Source: CAISKJ01 sp046351555 (GTDB lineage: Bacteria; Myxococcota_A; Polyangia; Polyangiales; Ga0077539). From it: 64,000 nucleotides of DNA. The notes under the pieces were generated by a model that saw nothing but the letters and a program-made list of their open reading frames with translations, searched no databases and was not told the origin of the DNA. Below are positions 26,753 to 36,005 of the stretch, in pieces. Location of the stretch: the NCBI GenBank assembly GCA_046351555.1, contig JAXLYI010000010.1:1-64000 (forward strand), written 5' to 3'. The position numbers and the translations under genes were made by a program. How positions within the stretch are numbered: position 1 is the first letter of the stretch; each line of letters starts with the position of its first letter.

Positions 26753-28834
26753 ATGACGGAGGCCCGGGCGACGCGGCGGCGCACCACCACCCAGCACGAC
26801 GCCGTGAGGGGTCGGGCGGCCGCGCTCCTCCTCACGCTCGCAGGCTGCGAGGACGCACCCGCCGTCGCGCCCGACGCGGGCTACGCGCCGGCGCCCGCGG
26901 GCTTCCGGGTTCGCGTCGAAGACGACGGGACCCTCACCGTGGAGTCGGGCGGCGCGCGCGTCACGGGCGTGGAGCTCGTCGCCCACCTCGCCGACGGGCC
27001 CCGCGCCCTCTCCTCGATGACGCGGACCCGCGCGGCCGACGGCGCGGTGACCGGCACGGCCGGCGCGCTGACCGTCCGCGTCGCGCTCTCCCCCGCAGGG
27101 AGCGACGGCGCAATGTCGGTCGCGTGGCGGCTCACCGGGAGCGGCTCGCTCCAGGGCGTCGCGCTCGAAGCCCCCGCGCACGGCCTCCCCGAGGGCGCGC
27201 GGGTGGCGATGGACGGCGCGCAGAGCTGGTCGTTTGCTGGCGGCCTCGCGCTCGCGCCCGGCGCGACGCTGACGCGCGACGCCGGCGGTCGTGTCGCGTA
27301 CCCCGACGCGCTCGGCGACCCGCTGGTCGACGCGCCCGGCGTGAGCCTCTTCCGCGGCGACGTCGTGTGGAACAACGGGGGCGTCTCGGCCTGCGCCGCC
27401 GCACCCTTCGACCGCTGGACGGCCCTCGCGGTCGAGCGCCCCGACGCGCGCTGGCGCTGGACGCTCCGCACGGGCCTCCGCGCCGACGAGGCCGTCGCGC
27501 TCGCCCCGGGCGCCGCGTACGAGGGCCGCTGGGTGCTCGCCGCCGCGCGGCCCGACGCGCCCTTCGCCTGCGCCGCCGCGCTCCCCGCGAGCCCGCGCGC
27601 CAGCCGCCCCGCCTTCCCCCGCGGCTGGTGGAGCTGGAACACCCTCTTCGAACACATCACCGCCGCGCAGGTGGAGGCGCAGGTCGACCCGATGCGCGCG
27701 CTCGACCCGCGCGCCTCGCACGTCACCGTCGACGACGGCTGGGAGCTCGCCTGGGGCGACTGGCGCGAGCGCGAGGGCTTCGGCGCGACGCTCGCCGACC
27801 TCGCCGCCCGCCTCCGCGCGCGCGGCGTCTCGCTCGGCCTGTGGCTCGCCCCCTTCGCGGTCGACCCGGGGGCGCCGCTCGTTCGTGAGCACCCCGACTG
27901 GCTCGTCCGCGACGCGCGCGGCGCGCCCCTCGCCGCGCCCCTGGTGCCCGGCCGCACCTTCCACGTGCTCGACGCGACGCGCCCCGAGGTCCGCGCGCAC
28001 CTCACGTCCCTCTTCCGCGACCTGCGGGCGCGCGGCGTCTCGCTCTTCAAGATCGATTTCCTCTACGCGGGCGCGCTCCCCGGCGTGCGCGCCGACCCGT
28101 CCGTCCCGCCGCTCGTCGCGTACCGCATGGGCCTGGAGGCCGTCGCCGCGGGCGCGGGCGACGCGCACCTCAACGGCTGCGGCGCGCCGGTGGCCCCGTC
28201 GCTCGCGCTCGTCGACTCGCTGCGCGTCGGGGCCGACAACACCTACGCGACGTCGCGGCCGTTCTGGGCCGCCGTCGCCGCCGCCGCGCGCAACCTCGCG
28301 GCCCGCGCCGACCTCACCCGCCACGGCGTCGCCCCCGACCCCGACCAGCCCGTCGCGCGCGACCTCACGCCCGACGAGGGGCGCGCGTTCCTCGCGATGG
28401 CCGCGCTCTCGGGCGGCGCGTTCGGCTACGGCGACGACCTCGCGGCGCTCGACGAGGCGAGGCGCGCGCTCTACCGCGAGGCGTGGTTCACGCGGCTGCG
28501 CGACGGGCTGCGGGCGCCGGCGCGTCCGCTCGATGCTGCGATCGCCGTGGGGCAGCGCTTCGCGCCGAGCCCGCTGGTCGACGGGGCGACGACGGGCTTC
28601 CGCGCGACGCGGGCGGCGCCGCCGTCGGCGTGGGCGGCGGAGGTGGCGGCGGGGGAGACCGACGTGGTCCTCTTCAACTGGGGCGAGGCGGAGGCGACGC
28701 TCGACGCGCCGGCCGCGCTGCTCGGCGCCGACGTGCGCGAGCGCGTGGCGGGCGCCGCGGTCACACGCGAAGGCGCGCGGTGGCGGGTGCGCGTGCCGCC
28801 CCACGCGGTGCGGGTCCTCTCGTCGGCGCGGTGA
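26753..28834 (+). CDS. GH36-like alpha-galactosidase lipoprotein
   Basis: A 693-residue secreted glycosidase with a lipoprotein-type signal (ALLLTLAGC, Cys near 31). The N-terminal half is a beta-supersandwich domain, the rest a TIM barrel of clan GH-D (GH27/GH36): GWWSWNTLFEHI, THVDDGW-like HVTVDDGWELAWGDW, FKIDFLYAGA with nucleophile D435, and SLRVGADN with R491 and acid/base D495. A small beta C-terminal domain ends it. Likely substrate is alpha-galactosides or related alpha-glycosides at the cell surface; specificity cannot be read. Length and motif order are normal for the family. Confidence 0.85.
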   Translation: MTEARATRRRTTTQHDAVRGRAAALLLTLAGCEDAPAVAPDAGYAPAPAGFRVRVEDDGTLTVESGGARVTGVELVAHLADGPRALSSMTRTRAADGAVTGTAGALTVRVALSPAGSDGAMSVAWRLTGSGSLQGVALEAPAHGLPEGARVAMDGAQSWSFAGGLALAPGATLTRDAGGRVAYPDALGDPLVDAPGVSLFRGDVVWNNGGVSACAAAPFDRWTALAVERPDARWRWTLRTGLRADEAVALAPGAAYEGRWVLAAARPDAPFACAAALPASPRASRPAFPRGWWSWNTLFEHITAAQVEAQVDPMRALDPRASHVTVDDGWELAWGDWREREGFGATLADLAARLRARGVSLGLWLAPFAVDPGAPLVREHPDWLVRDARGAPLAAPLVPGRTFHVLDATRPEVRAHLTSLFRDLRARGVSLFKIDFLYAGALPGVRADPSVPPLVAYRMGLEAVAAGAGDAHLNGCGAPVAPSLALVDSLRVGADNTYATSRPFWAAVAAAARNLAARADLTRHGVAPDPDQPVARDLTPDEGRAFLAMAALSGGAFGYGDDLAALDEARRALYREAWFTRLRDGLRAPARPLDAAIAVGQRFAPSPLVDGATTGFRATRAAPPSAWAAEVAAGETDVVLFNWGEAEATLDAPAALLGADVRERVAGAAVTREGARWRVRVPPHAVRVLSSAR

Positions 28835-28874
28835 GGGCCGAGGGACATCGCGCAGCCGACGCGCTGCCCACGGC

Positions 28875-29810
28875 TCACCCCGCGCGCCCGCCCACCTCGG
28901 CCGCCGCGCGCGCGAGGCCAGCGACGGTTGCCGCGAGCGCCGGCTCGTCGAGCGCTTCGGCCGCGCGTTCGAGCGCCGCGACGGGCGCCTCGCCTCCTTC
29001 CGTGAGCCACGCCGCCACCGCGCCGAGGGCCTCGCCGAGGGCGGGCTCCGAGCGCGCGCGGCCCTCCAACAACAGCGCGACGTGGCGCCCGAGGTGGGCG
29101 ACGTCCGCGAGCGCGTGGAGCGCCCGGAGGCTCCGCGCAGCCCCCTCGCGCACGGCAGCGCGCCGCGGGAGCAGCACCTCGCGGGCCTGCGCGGCGAGGT
29201 CGGCGCGAAGCTCCTCCACCGCTTCGAAGGCCGGGCGCCACGCGGCCGACGCCTCCGCGCGCAAGGCCACGTCGGCGCAGGCCGCCGCGGCGCGCGCGAA
29301 GGGGGCGGCGACGGCGGCGCGGGCGAGGCGCTCCCGGCGCTCGCGGATGGCGCGCGAGGCGAAGGCTGCGACGGCGACGTTGACCGCGGTGGCCGCCGCC
29401 GCGCCGACCGCCACCGCCTCCGCCCGCACCGCCAGCGCCTCGCCGAGCGAGTGGAACGGCAGCAGCACCACGTAGAGCGACGTGAAGCCCGCCACCGCGT
29501 AGCTGTTGCCCCAGCCCACCGCGTGGCAGGCCCCGACGGTGAGCCCGAGCGCGGCGCCCGCGGTGAGCGGGTGGGCGCGCGGCGCGACGAGGAGCACGCC
29601 CGCGGTGACGCCGCCGGCGAGGGCCGCGGCGCCGAGCTGCTCGAGGCCGCGGCGCAGGCCCGCGTAGGCGCTCGGCGAGACGCACACCAGCGCGACGAAG
29701 GCGCTCGACAGCGCGTCGGGGACGGACGCGGCGGACGACAGGGCGACGGCGAGCGCGGCGGTCGCGGCGGCCTTCGCGGCGAGCCAGCGCGGGTCGGCGA
29801 GGAGGCTCAC
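28875..29810 (-). CDS. FUSC-like integral membrane protein
   Basis: A 311-residue protein with about six membrane segments in the first 155 residues (KAAATAALAVALSSAA, AFVALVCVSPSAY, AALAGGVTAGVLLVA, GAALGLTVGACHAVG, AGFTSLYVVLLPF, AVGAAAATAVNVAVAAF). A cytoplasmic helical half with Glu/Arg-rich coils follows. This resembles half of an aromatic acid exporter/FUSC family protein, which normally has two such halves. Substrate unknown. It is divergent from the gene at 30009. Confidence 0.65.
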   Translation of the reverse strand: MSLLADPRWLAAKAAATAALAVALSSAASVPDALSSAFVALVCVSPSAYAGLRRGLEQLGAAALAGGVTAGVLLVAPRAHPLTAGAALGLTVGACHAVGWGNSYAVAGFTSLYVVLLPFHSLGEALAVRAEAVAVGAAAATAVNVAVAAFASRAIRERRERLARAAVAAPFARAAAACADVALRAEASAAWRPAFEAVEELRADLAAQAREVLLPRRAAVREGAARSLRALHALADVAHLGRHVALLLEGRARSEPALGEALGAVAAWLTEGGEAPVAALERAAEALDEPALAATVAGLARAAAEVGGRAG

Positions 29811-29944
29811 GCGGCCATCACCTCAGCGGTCGGGCGCCGACCAGACTCCGCAGTCTCGAACACGTCCGTCAAAGCTCCCTGTGCAATGGGTGGCGCCGCG
29901 ATCATCGCACGCCCCGCCGCCCCACGCGCAGCGCGCTCTTCGCG

Positions 29945-29959
29945 TGGCGCGCGCCTTGC
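29945..29959 (+). promoter_or_regulatory. sigma-54-like promoter
   Basis: TGGCGCG-CGCC-TTGC with GG and GC ten bases apart differs at one position from the consensus. It lies 64 bases before the ATG at 30009, which has AAGGAGG six bases upstream. Confidence 0.5.
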
Positions 29960-30008
29960 GTCACTCCGGGGTGCTTGGTTCGTCCCCTTCCTCCCAAGGA
30001 GGCTCTGC

Positions 30009-30458
30009 ATGAACATCCCCCCGCGATCGATCCTCGACGACCTCCTGCGCACCGGCGCGTGGCTCTTCCCCGTGGCCGACCAGGTCGGCGATTTCACCGC
30101 CGCGGGCCTCGAGCCCTCCGCGATGGTGGTCGTCCTCTGCGCGCCCGACACCGCCCGGCGCTTCGGCGCCACCTCCGTCTCGGAAGACCTCGAGGCCGAC
30201 GGCGCCATCCACGGCGGCTTCTTCGAACTCTCCGACGCCATCCGCGCGATGAAGCGCCTCGGCCTCGACAAGGTCGTCGACGTGCTCGCGCGCGGCGTCC
30301 GCGAGGGCCACGTCCAGGTGCTCATCGAGCGGACCGGCGGCTGGGTTCACGCCGACGTCGCCGTCGCCGACCTGCCGCGCTTCCCCGGGCTCCGCAGCAG
30401 CTCGCTCGTCCCCGACCCCGCGCTCCCCCCCGTCAACGCGCGCGGCGGCAGCGCGTAG
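30009..30458 (+). CDS. hypothetical protein
   Basis: A 149-residue soluble protein, not recognised. It starts MNIPPRSILDDLLRTGAWLF and has alternating strands and helices: SAMVVVLCAPDTARRF, GGFFELSDAIRAMKRLGLDKVVDVL, GHVQVLIERTGGWVHADVAV. One Cys, no membrane segment. The start is set by AAGGAGG six bases upstream, and a sigma-54-like promoter precedes it. It converges on the hemerythrin gene with a strong hairpin between. The shared promoter type hints at co-regulation with that gene; otherwise no role can be given. Confidence 0.75.
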   Translation: MNIPPRSILDDLLRTGAWLFPVADQVGDFTAAGLEPSAMVVVLCAPDTARRFGATSVSEDLEADGAIHGGFFELSDAIRAMKRLGLDKVVDVLARGVREGHVQVLIERTGGWVHADVAVADLPRFPGLRSSSLVPDPALPPVNARGGSA

Positions 30459-30467
30459 CTCCCGCGC

Positions 30468-30500
30468 GGGAGGCGCTCGCCGCGCGGGCGGGCGCCTCCC
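30468..30500. terminator. bidirectional hairpin between convergent genes
   Basis: GGGAGGCGC at 30468-30476 pairs with GCGCCTCCC at 30492-30500 around a 15-base loop, in the 54-base gap between the convergent genes. A second palindrome of 14 bases, CTCCCGCGCGGGAG, overlaps its left arm. No T-run. Confidence 0.5.
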
Positions 30501-30512
30501 TGGGATGACCCG

Positions 30513-31073
30513 CTACGCCCGCGCCGCGCGCCGCCCGCCGACGTTGTCGTTGGCGAACTTCCGCACCGACTCGCGCAGGCGCGCCGGCAGCAGGTTGACG
30601 ATCATGTCGAGCGTGTTGCCCGCGAAGGAGTCCGCGCGGATGCCCGGCTTCATCTGCACGAACGCGGAGCCCATCGCCGCGGCCTCCTCCGCGGAGAAGA
30701 CGCGCTCGGCCGCCGGGAAGACCTTCGTCTCCTCCTCCTGGATGTGGTGGCGCAGCGAGTCGCGGAGCTTGCGCGCCACGCTGACCCACGCGACGTTGGC
30801 CGCCTCGCCCACCTGGAGCCCGCGCAGCGCGGCCTCGGCCTCCAGGTGCTCGTTGTAGGAGTGGGCGATGAGGCCCTTCGCGCGGTCGTCCTCGCGCAGC
30901 GCGTTGTAGAGGATCGCCTCCTCGGCGCGCGCGTGCGGGACCAGCTCGTCGCGCACCTGCTCGACCAGCCGGCCCCACACCTCAGGCCCCGCCTTCTCGC
31001 TCGCGATCAGGTCGTCGAGCAGCGAGAGCACCTTCTGGTGGTCGGTCTTGAGTTCTTCGTAGATCGCGGCCAT
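30513..31073 (-). CDS. hemerythrin-domain protein
   Basis: A 186-residue protein with a hemerythrin HHE cation-binding domain. The metal-ligand pattern is visible: KTDHQKVLSLLDDL, HARAEEAILYNAL, HSYNEHLEAEAAL, and HHIQEEETKVFPAAE. These supply the His/Glu ligands of a di-iron centre. Such cytoplasmic proteins sense or bind oxygen, NO or iron. The C-terminal part (MKPGIRADSFAGNTLD onward) is a helical extension. GGGAAG precedes the ATG by six bases, and a sigma-54-like element lies about 55 bases upstream. Confidence 0.88.
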   Translation of the reverse strand: MAAIYEELKTDHQKVLSLLDDLIASEKAGPEVWGRLVEQVRDELVPHARAEEAILYNALREDDRAKGLIAHSYNEHLEAEAALRGLQVGEAANVAWVSVARKLRDSLRHHIQEEETKVFPAAERVFSAEEAAAMGSAFVQMKPGIRADSFAGNTLDMIVNLLPARLRESVRKFANDNVGGRRAARA

Positions 31074-31127
31074 GACGTCTTCCCTTTCCCCGGCGGCGAC
31101 GCGCCGCGCGGCGAACCCACGGGAGGT

Positions 31128-31141
31128 GCAAGCGCGCGGCC
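31128..31141 (-). promoter_or_regulatory. sigma-54-like element before hemerythrin gene
   Basis: On the reverse strand GGCCGCGCGCTTGC has GG and GC ten bases apart and a TTGC box followed by A. The -24 half is a weaker match than the other two in the window. Confidence 0.35.
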
Positions 31142-31273
31142 GCGCAATTCCGGGCGCAGCGCCGTCTCCGCGCGGTGCCTGCGCGCCACAGGTGAGGGCC
31201 CTGCGGGTGTGGGGGCGTGGCGATTCGCGGCGCCCATGCGCCCCCGCCGGTGCTACGCCTCGCACCCCCGCCG

Positions 31274-34200
31274 ATGCCCGAAGACGCACCGACCCCACCG
31301 ACGATCACCTTCCCGCCGGAGCTCCCGATCACCGCCCGCGTCGACGACATCGCCGACGCCGTCGCGCGCCACCCCGTGGTCATCGTCGCCGGCGCCACGG
31401 GCTCGGGCAAGACCACCCAGCTCCCAAAAATCCTCCGCGCGATGGGCCGCGGCGCGCGCGGGCTCATCGGCGTCACGCAGCCCCGGCGCATCGCCGCCAC
31501 CAGCGTCGCCGCCCGCGTCGCGAAGGAGCTCGGCACGCCCGTCGGCGAGGACGTCGGCTACCAGATCCGCTTCGAAGACCGCTCGTCCGCGCGAACGTCC
31601 ATCAAGTTCATGACGGATGGCGTGCTGCTCGCGGCCATCCACGGCGACCCCGACCTGCGGCGCTACGACACCCTCGTCATCGACGAGGCCCACGAGCGGA
31701 GCCTCACCATCGACTTCCTCCTTGGGTGGATCCGCCGGCTCCTCCCGCGCCGCCCCGACCTCAAGGTGGTGGTCAGCTCCGCCACCCTGGAGACCGAGCG
31801 CTTCTCCGCCTTCTTCGGGGGCGCGCCGGTCGTCCAGGTCGAGGGCCGCACCTACCCCGTCGACGTGCTCTACGCCCCGCCCGCGCCCGAGCTCGACCTC
31901 GCCGACGCCGTCGCTGACGCCGTCGCTGACGTCGTCTCCCTCGACCCCACCGGCGACGTCCTCGCCTTCCTCCCCGGCGAGCGCGAGATCCGCGAGGCCG
32001 AGTCCGCCCTCTCTGCCCGGGCGCTGCGCAACGTCACCGTGCAGCCCCTCTACGCGCGGCTCACCGCCGCCGAGCAGTCGCGCGTCTTCGCCCCCATCCC
32101 CGGGCGCCGCGTGATCCTCGCCACCAACGTCGCGGAGACGTCCATCACCATCCCGGGCATCGTGTACGTGGTCGACGCGGGCGTCGCGCGGCTCTCCCGC
32201 TACGACCCGCGCTCGGGCGTCACGCGGCTCCAGGTGGAGGCGATCTCCCGCGCGAGCGCCGAGCAGCGCAAGGGGCGCTGCGGCCGCGTGCGCGAGGGCG
32301 TGTGCGTGCGGCTCTACGACGAGCAGAGCTTCGCCGCGCGCCCGGCCTTCACCGACCCCGAGATCAAGCGGACGGGCCTCGCCGCGGTGATCCTCCGCAT
32401 GAAGTCCCTCGGGCTCGGCGAGGTGGAGGACTTCCCCTTCCTCGACCCGCCGCCGTCGCGCGCCGTGTCCGAGGGCTACCGCGTCCTCGAGGAGCTCGGC
32501 GCCATCGACGGCGACCGCGCGCTCACCCCCCTCGGCCGCAAGCTCGCCCGCCTCCGCATCGACCCGCGCGTGGCCCGGATGATCCTCGCCGGCGCCGACG
32601 GAGGGTGCCTCGACGACGTGCTGGTGATCGCCGCCGCCCTCGAGCTCCAGGACCCGCGCGACCGCCCCCGCGAGCTCCAGCAGCGCGCCGACGAGCTGCA
32701 CCGCCGCTTCCGCGACGACCGCTCAGATTTCGCCGGGCTCTTGCGCCTCTGGGACTTCGTCCGCGAGGCCGAGTCGAAGGGGACCTCCCACCTCCGCCGC
32801 GTGTGCCGCGACAACTTCCTCTCCTTCCTCCGTGTGCGCGAGTGGCGCGACGTCCACCGCCAGCTCCAGGAGACCGTCCGCGAGCTGCGCCTCCCTTCCC
32901 CCAAAGCCCCCGCCGCGAAGCCCGCGCCGAAGCCCGACGACGCCGACGCGCCGGTCGACCGCGCGCTCCACACCGCGATCCTCACGGGCATCCCCTCGCG
33001 CGTCGGGCAGTGGCACCCGCAGCACCGGGTGTACGTCGGGGCGCGCGAGACGCGCTTCGCGGTCCACCCCTCGTCGGCGTTGGCGAAGAAGGCCGCGCCG
33101 TGGGTGATGGCCTACGAGCTCGTCGAGACCTCGCAGCTCTTCGCCCGCACCGTCGCCCGCGTCGACCCCGAGTGGATCCTCGACGCCGCGCCCCACCTCG
33201 TGAAGCGCTCGTTCACCGACCCGCACTGGTCCGAGCGCTCGGCCCGCGCGATGGTGCGGGAGAACGCCACCATGCTCGGCCTCCCCATCTACCGCGACCG
33301 GGCCACCGACTACGCGAAGGTGGCGCCGGCGCAGGCGCGGCTGATGTTCATCGACCACGCCCTCGTGCGCGGCGAGTACAAGACGAAGGGGCGCTTCATG
33401 GCCCACAACGCCGAGGTCCGCGAGCGCGCGCAACGCCTGCGGGACAAGGCCCGGCGCAGCTCCATGGTCGTGGATGACGGCGCGATCCTCGACTTCTTCG
33501 ACCAGCGCGTCCCCCTCGACGTCACCGACGGGAAGGGCTTCGAGGCGTGGCGCGAGAAGGCCGAGCTCAAGAAGCCCGACCTGCTCCACCTCACGCTCGA
33601 CGACGTGCTCGCGGGCGAGGCCGACCTCGTCCCCGCGGACTACCCCGACGCCGTCACCCTCCACGGCGTCGCCCTCCCGCTCGACTACCGCTTCGACCCG
33701 TCGGCCGACGACGACGGGGTCACCGTCACCGCGCCGCTCGTCCTCCTCCCGCAGCTCGCGCCCGGCGAGCTCGACTGGACCATCCCCGCCTGGCTCCGCG
33801 ACAAGGTCGCCGCCCTGCTCAACCAGGCGCCCCGCGCCGTCCGCAAGAGCCTCGGTTCGGTCACCGACCTCGCCGCCGCCGTCGCCGACGAGCTCACCCC
33901 CTTCGACGGCCCGATGATCCCCGCCGTCGCGCGCGTCGCCTCGCGCCTCGCGGGCGCCGTGGTGGACGAAGACGCCCTCCGCGCCGACGCCGTCGCGCCG
34001 CACCTCCGCCTCACCCTCCGCGTGGTCGACGAGCGCGGGCAGGAGGTGGCGAAGGGGCGGGACGTCGACGAGATCCTCGCCCGCTTCGGGGCCCGCGCCC
34101 GCGCCGCGTGGAAGGGAGCCGCCGCGCCCGCCCAGTGGGAGCGGAAGGGACTCACCGCGTGGACCTTTGGCGACCTCCCCGACCACGTCGCCCGCCGCGT

Positions 34201-34996
34201 CGGCGGCGCCGAGGTGCGCAGCTTCCCCGCCCTCGTCGACCGCGGCGCGTCGGTCGACCTCACGCTGATGGAGTCCGCGCCCGCCGCGGAGGAGGCCACG
34301 CGCGGGGGCCTCCGACGGCTCGTCGCCATCGCCACGCGGGGCGTCCTCGCCAACGCAGCGCAGCGCCTGCCGGGGCCCTTCCCGCGGCTCGACGGCGCGC
34401 CCTTCGCCCGCGACGAGGGCGAGCGCTTCCGGGCGTCTCTGCTCGCACGCGTCGTCGACGACGCCTTCGGGCTGGTCGAGTCGCCGCCGCGTTCGAAGGA
34501 CGCGTTCGAGAAGGCCATCCGCGACGGCGCGCCGAAGGTCGACCCCACCGCGCGCCGCTACGCCGACGCAGTGCAGGCCGCCTCCGCCGAGCTCGCGAAG
34601 ACGCTCCAGGCGCTGCGCACGGCGTCGAAGCAGCCGAGCGGCGCGACCGCGATGCGCGAGATGCGGGCGCAGCTCGAAATGCTCTTCCCCGTGGGGCTCG
34701 TCGAGCACGTCCCGCTCGGGCGGCTGGCCCACTACCCGCGGTACCTGCGCGCCGTCCAGGTGAGGCTCGGGCGCGCGGTCGACAACCCGCGCAAGGACGC
34801 CGACAAGCTCGAGCCGCTCGCGCCGGTGTGGGCGGCCTTCCTCGCGAAGTTCGAGGGAGCGCGCGACCGCGAGGCGGCGTGGGCGCTCCGGTGGTCGTTC
34901 GAAGAGCTGCGCGTGTCGATCTTCGCGCCCGAGCTCACCACGCCCGCGCCCGTCTCGCTCGCGAAGGTGTCGGCCGCGGTGGCCGCGCTGCGCTGA
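31274..34996 (+). CDS. hrpA: ATP-dependent RNA helicase HrpA
   Basis: A 1240-residue DEAH-box helicase, the normal length of HrpA. Domains in order: RecA1 with GATGSGKTTQLPK (motif I), TQPRRIAA, DEAH in VIDEAHERSLTIDFLLG, SAT; RecA2 with FLPGEREIRE, ATNVAETSITIPG and QRKGRCGRV (motif VI); the winged-helix/HA2 domain; an OB fold; and a long C-terminal HrpA-specific domain (DUF3418-like) that ends about residue 1230. HrpA unwinds RNA and resolves stalled ribosomes. The ATG at 31274 is chosen because upstream in-frame sequence is not conserved in type. It is not in an operon. Confidence 0.95.
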   Translation: MPEDAPTPPTITFPPELPITARVDDIADAVARHPVVIVAGATGSGKTTQLPKILRAMGRGARGLIGVTQPRRIAATSVAARVAKELGTPVGEDVGYQIRFEDRSSARTSIKFMTDGVLLAAIHGDPDLRRYDTLVIDEAHERSLTIDFLLGWIRRLLPRRPDLKVVVSSATLETERFSAFFGGAPVVQVEGRTYPVDVLYAPPAPELDLADAVADAVADVVSLDPTGDVLAFLPGEREIREAESALSARALRNVTVQPLYARLTAAEQSRVFAPIPGRRVILATNVAETSITIPGIVYVVDAGVARLSRYDPRSGVTRLQVEAISRASAEQRKGRCGRVREGVCVRLYDEQSFAARPAFTDPEIKRTGLAAVILRMKSLGLGEVEDFPFLDPPPSRAVSEGYRVLEELGAIDGDRALTPLGRKLARLRIDPRVARMILAGADGGCLDDVLVIAAALELQDPRDRPRELQQRADELHRRFRDDRSDFAGLLRLWDFVREAESKGTSHLRRVCRDNFLSFLRVREWRDVHRQLQETVRELRLPSPKAPAAKPAPKPDDADAPVDRALHTAILTGIPSRVGQWHPQHRVYVGARETRFAVHPSSALAKKAAPWVMAYELVETSQLFARTVARVDPEWILDAAPHLVKRSFTDPHWSERSARAMVRENATMLGLPIYRDRATDYAKVAPAQARLMFIDHALVRGEYKTKGRFMAHNAEVRERAQRLRDKARRSSMVVDDGAILDFFDQRVPLDVTDGKGFEAWREKAELKKPDLLHLTLDDVLAGEADLVPADYPDAVTLHGVALPLDYRFDPSADDDGVTVTAPLVLLPQLAPGELDWTIPAWLRDKVAALLNQAPRAVRKSLGSVTDLAAAVADELTPFDGPMIPAVARVASRLAGAVVDEDALRADAVAPHLRLTLRVVDERGQEVAKGRDVDEILARFGARARAAWKGAAAPAQWERKGLTAWTFGDLPDHVARRVGGAEVRSFPALVDRGASVDLTLMESAPAAEEATRGGLRRLVAIATRGVLANAAQRLPGPFPRLDGAPFARDEGERFRASLLARVVDDAFGLVESPPRSKDAFEKAIRDGAPKVDPTARRYADAVQAASAELAKTLQALRTASKQPSGATAMREMRAQLEMLFPVGLVEHVPLGRLAHYPRYLRAVQVRLGRAVDNPRKDADKLEPLAPVWAAFLAKFEGARDREAAWALRWSFEELRVSIFAPELTTPAPVSLAKVSAAVAALR

Positions 34997-35048
34997 CGCT
35001 CCCGTCACGGCCCTTCCAACGCAGCGTCCGCGGGGGCACGATGCGCCC

Positions 35049-35453
35049 ATGTCGAAGCCCGCCCGCCTCGCGCTGGTGATCCTGGCCGTCGCCGACGTCG
35101 CGCGCGCCGCACGCTTCTACGAGGGCGCCTTCGGGTGGCCCGCGGGCGTGGACGTCCCCGTGTACCGCGAGCTCGTGCTGCCCGACGGGATGCGCCTCGG
35201 GCTCTACCTGCGCGACGGCTTCGTGAAGAACACCCTCGCCCCCGCGGACTCCCCCGCGCCGGGTCGAACGACGTCGACCGAGCTCTACCTCGTCGTCGAC
35301 GACCCCGCGGCGATGGGCGAGCGTCTCATCGCGCTCGGCGCCCGCTGCCTCTCGCCGCTGGCCGCGCGCCCATGGGGCGACGAGGCGGCGTACTTCGAAG
35401 ACCCCGACGGCAACGTGGTGGTGGTCGCGCGGCCCCTGCCCGCGGCCGGGTGA
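35049..35453 (+). CDS. VOC/glyoxalase-like protein
   Basis: A 134-residue vicinal-oxygen-chelate protein with two beta-alpha-beta-beta-beta modules: LVILAVADVARAARFYEGAFGWP at the start and STELYLVVDDPAAMGERLIALGARCLSP in the second half, ending YFEDPDGNVVVVA. The final Glu-Asp-Pro-Asp-Gly-Asn is the usual family signature. Possible metal ligands are few (Glu in RELVLP, Glu in YFEDPDG), so the substrate cannot be named. Single gene; a CACGAT hexamer lies six bases before the ATG. Confidence 0.88.
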   Translation: MSKPARLALVILAVADVARAARFYEGAFGWPAGVDVPVYRELVLPDGMRLGLYLRDGFVKNTLAPADSPAPGRTTSTELYLVVDDPAAMGERLIALGARCLSPLAARPWGDEAAYFEDPDGNVVVVARPLPAAG

Positions 35454-35506
35454 CGCGCATCCCGCGCGCTGTCTGCGAGGTGGTGACCGAACGGCCCGTG
35501 CGGCGG

Positions 35507-35512
35507 TAGCCT
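35507..35512 (+). promoter_or_regulatory. -10 element, probable leaderless start
   Basis: TAGCCT nine bases before the ATG at 35522; the GCGGTAG context is shared with elements at 47586 and 63164. Confidence 0.5.
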
Positions 35513-35521
35513 CGGCCCACC

Positions 35522-35977
35522 ATGGCCCCGCGCAAGACCGCCCCGCCGCAAGGCCCCTCCGGTGAGGAGGAGCCCCGCTCCCCCAAGGCGCAGCGTTTCA
35601 TCGGGCTGGCCGACCAGCTCGACCGGCCCGAGGTGCTGCTCGCGTGCTTCTACCGCACGGCGGTGTCGGCGCTCACCGACCGCCCCGGCGAGGCGGAGGC
35701 GCTGCTCCGCGAGGCCGTCGGCACGCCCGCCGACGCCGCGCAGCGACGGGCGCTCGGGCGTTCGCTCCGCAACAACGTCGGCATCGTCCGCTGGTCCGAG
35801 GCGCACCAGTGCCTCTGGTTCACGCAGGGGCGCGGGGCCCCCTACCGCGTCCACCCGTCGCGCATCACCGCGGAACAGCGCGCCCACGTCGCGACCGTGG
35901 AGCCGCGGACCCGCGTCCGCTCGGGCCACGCCGCCGAGCAGCCGCCGCCGGAAGACGCCGCGCCGCGCTGTCCGTGA
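35522..35977 (+). CDS. hypothetical protein
   Basis: A 151-residue soluble protein with charged, probably disordered ends. The middle is QRFIGLADQLDRPEVLLACFYRTAVSALTD and GRSLRNNVGIVRWSEAHQCLWFTQGRG, both predicted helical to beta. No catalytic motif is recognised. The start is supported by a -10 element nine bases upstream. It converges on the small membrane protein at 36006. Function unknown. Confidence 0.6.
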   Translation: MAPRKTAPPQGPSGEEEPRSPKAQRFIGLADQLDRPEVLLACFYRTAVSALTDRPGEAEALLREAVGTPADAAQRRALGRSLRNNVGIVRWSEAHQCLWFTQGRGAPYRVHPSRITAEQRAHVATVEPRTRVRSGHAAEQPPPEDAAPRCP

Positions 35978-36005
35978 TGAGCACCGTCGTCCGACGGGTG
36001 GGGCG

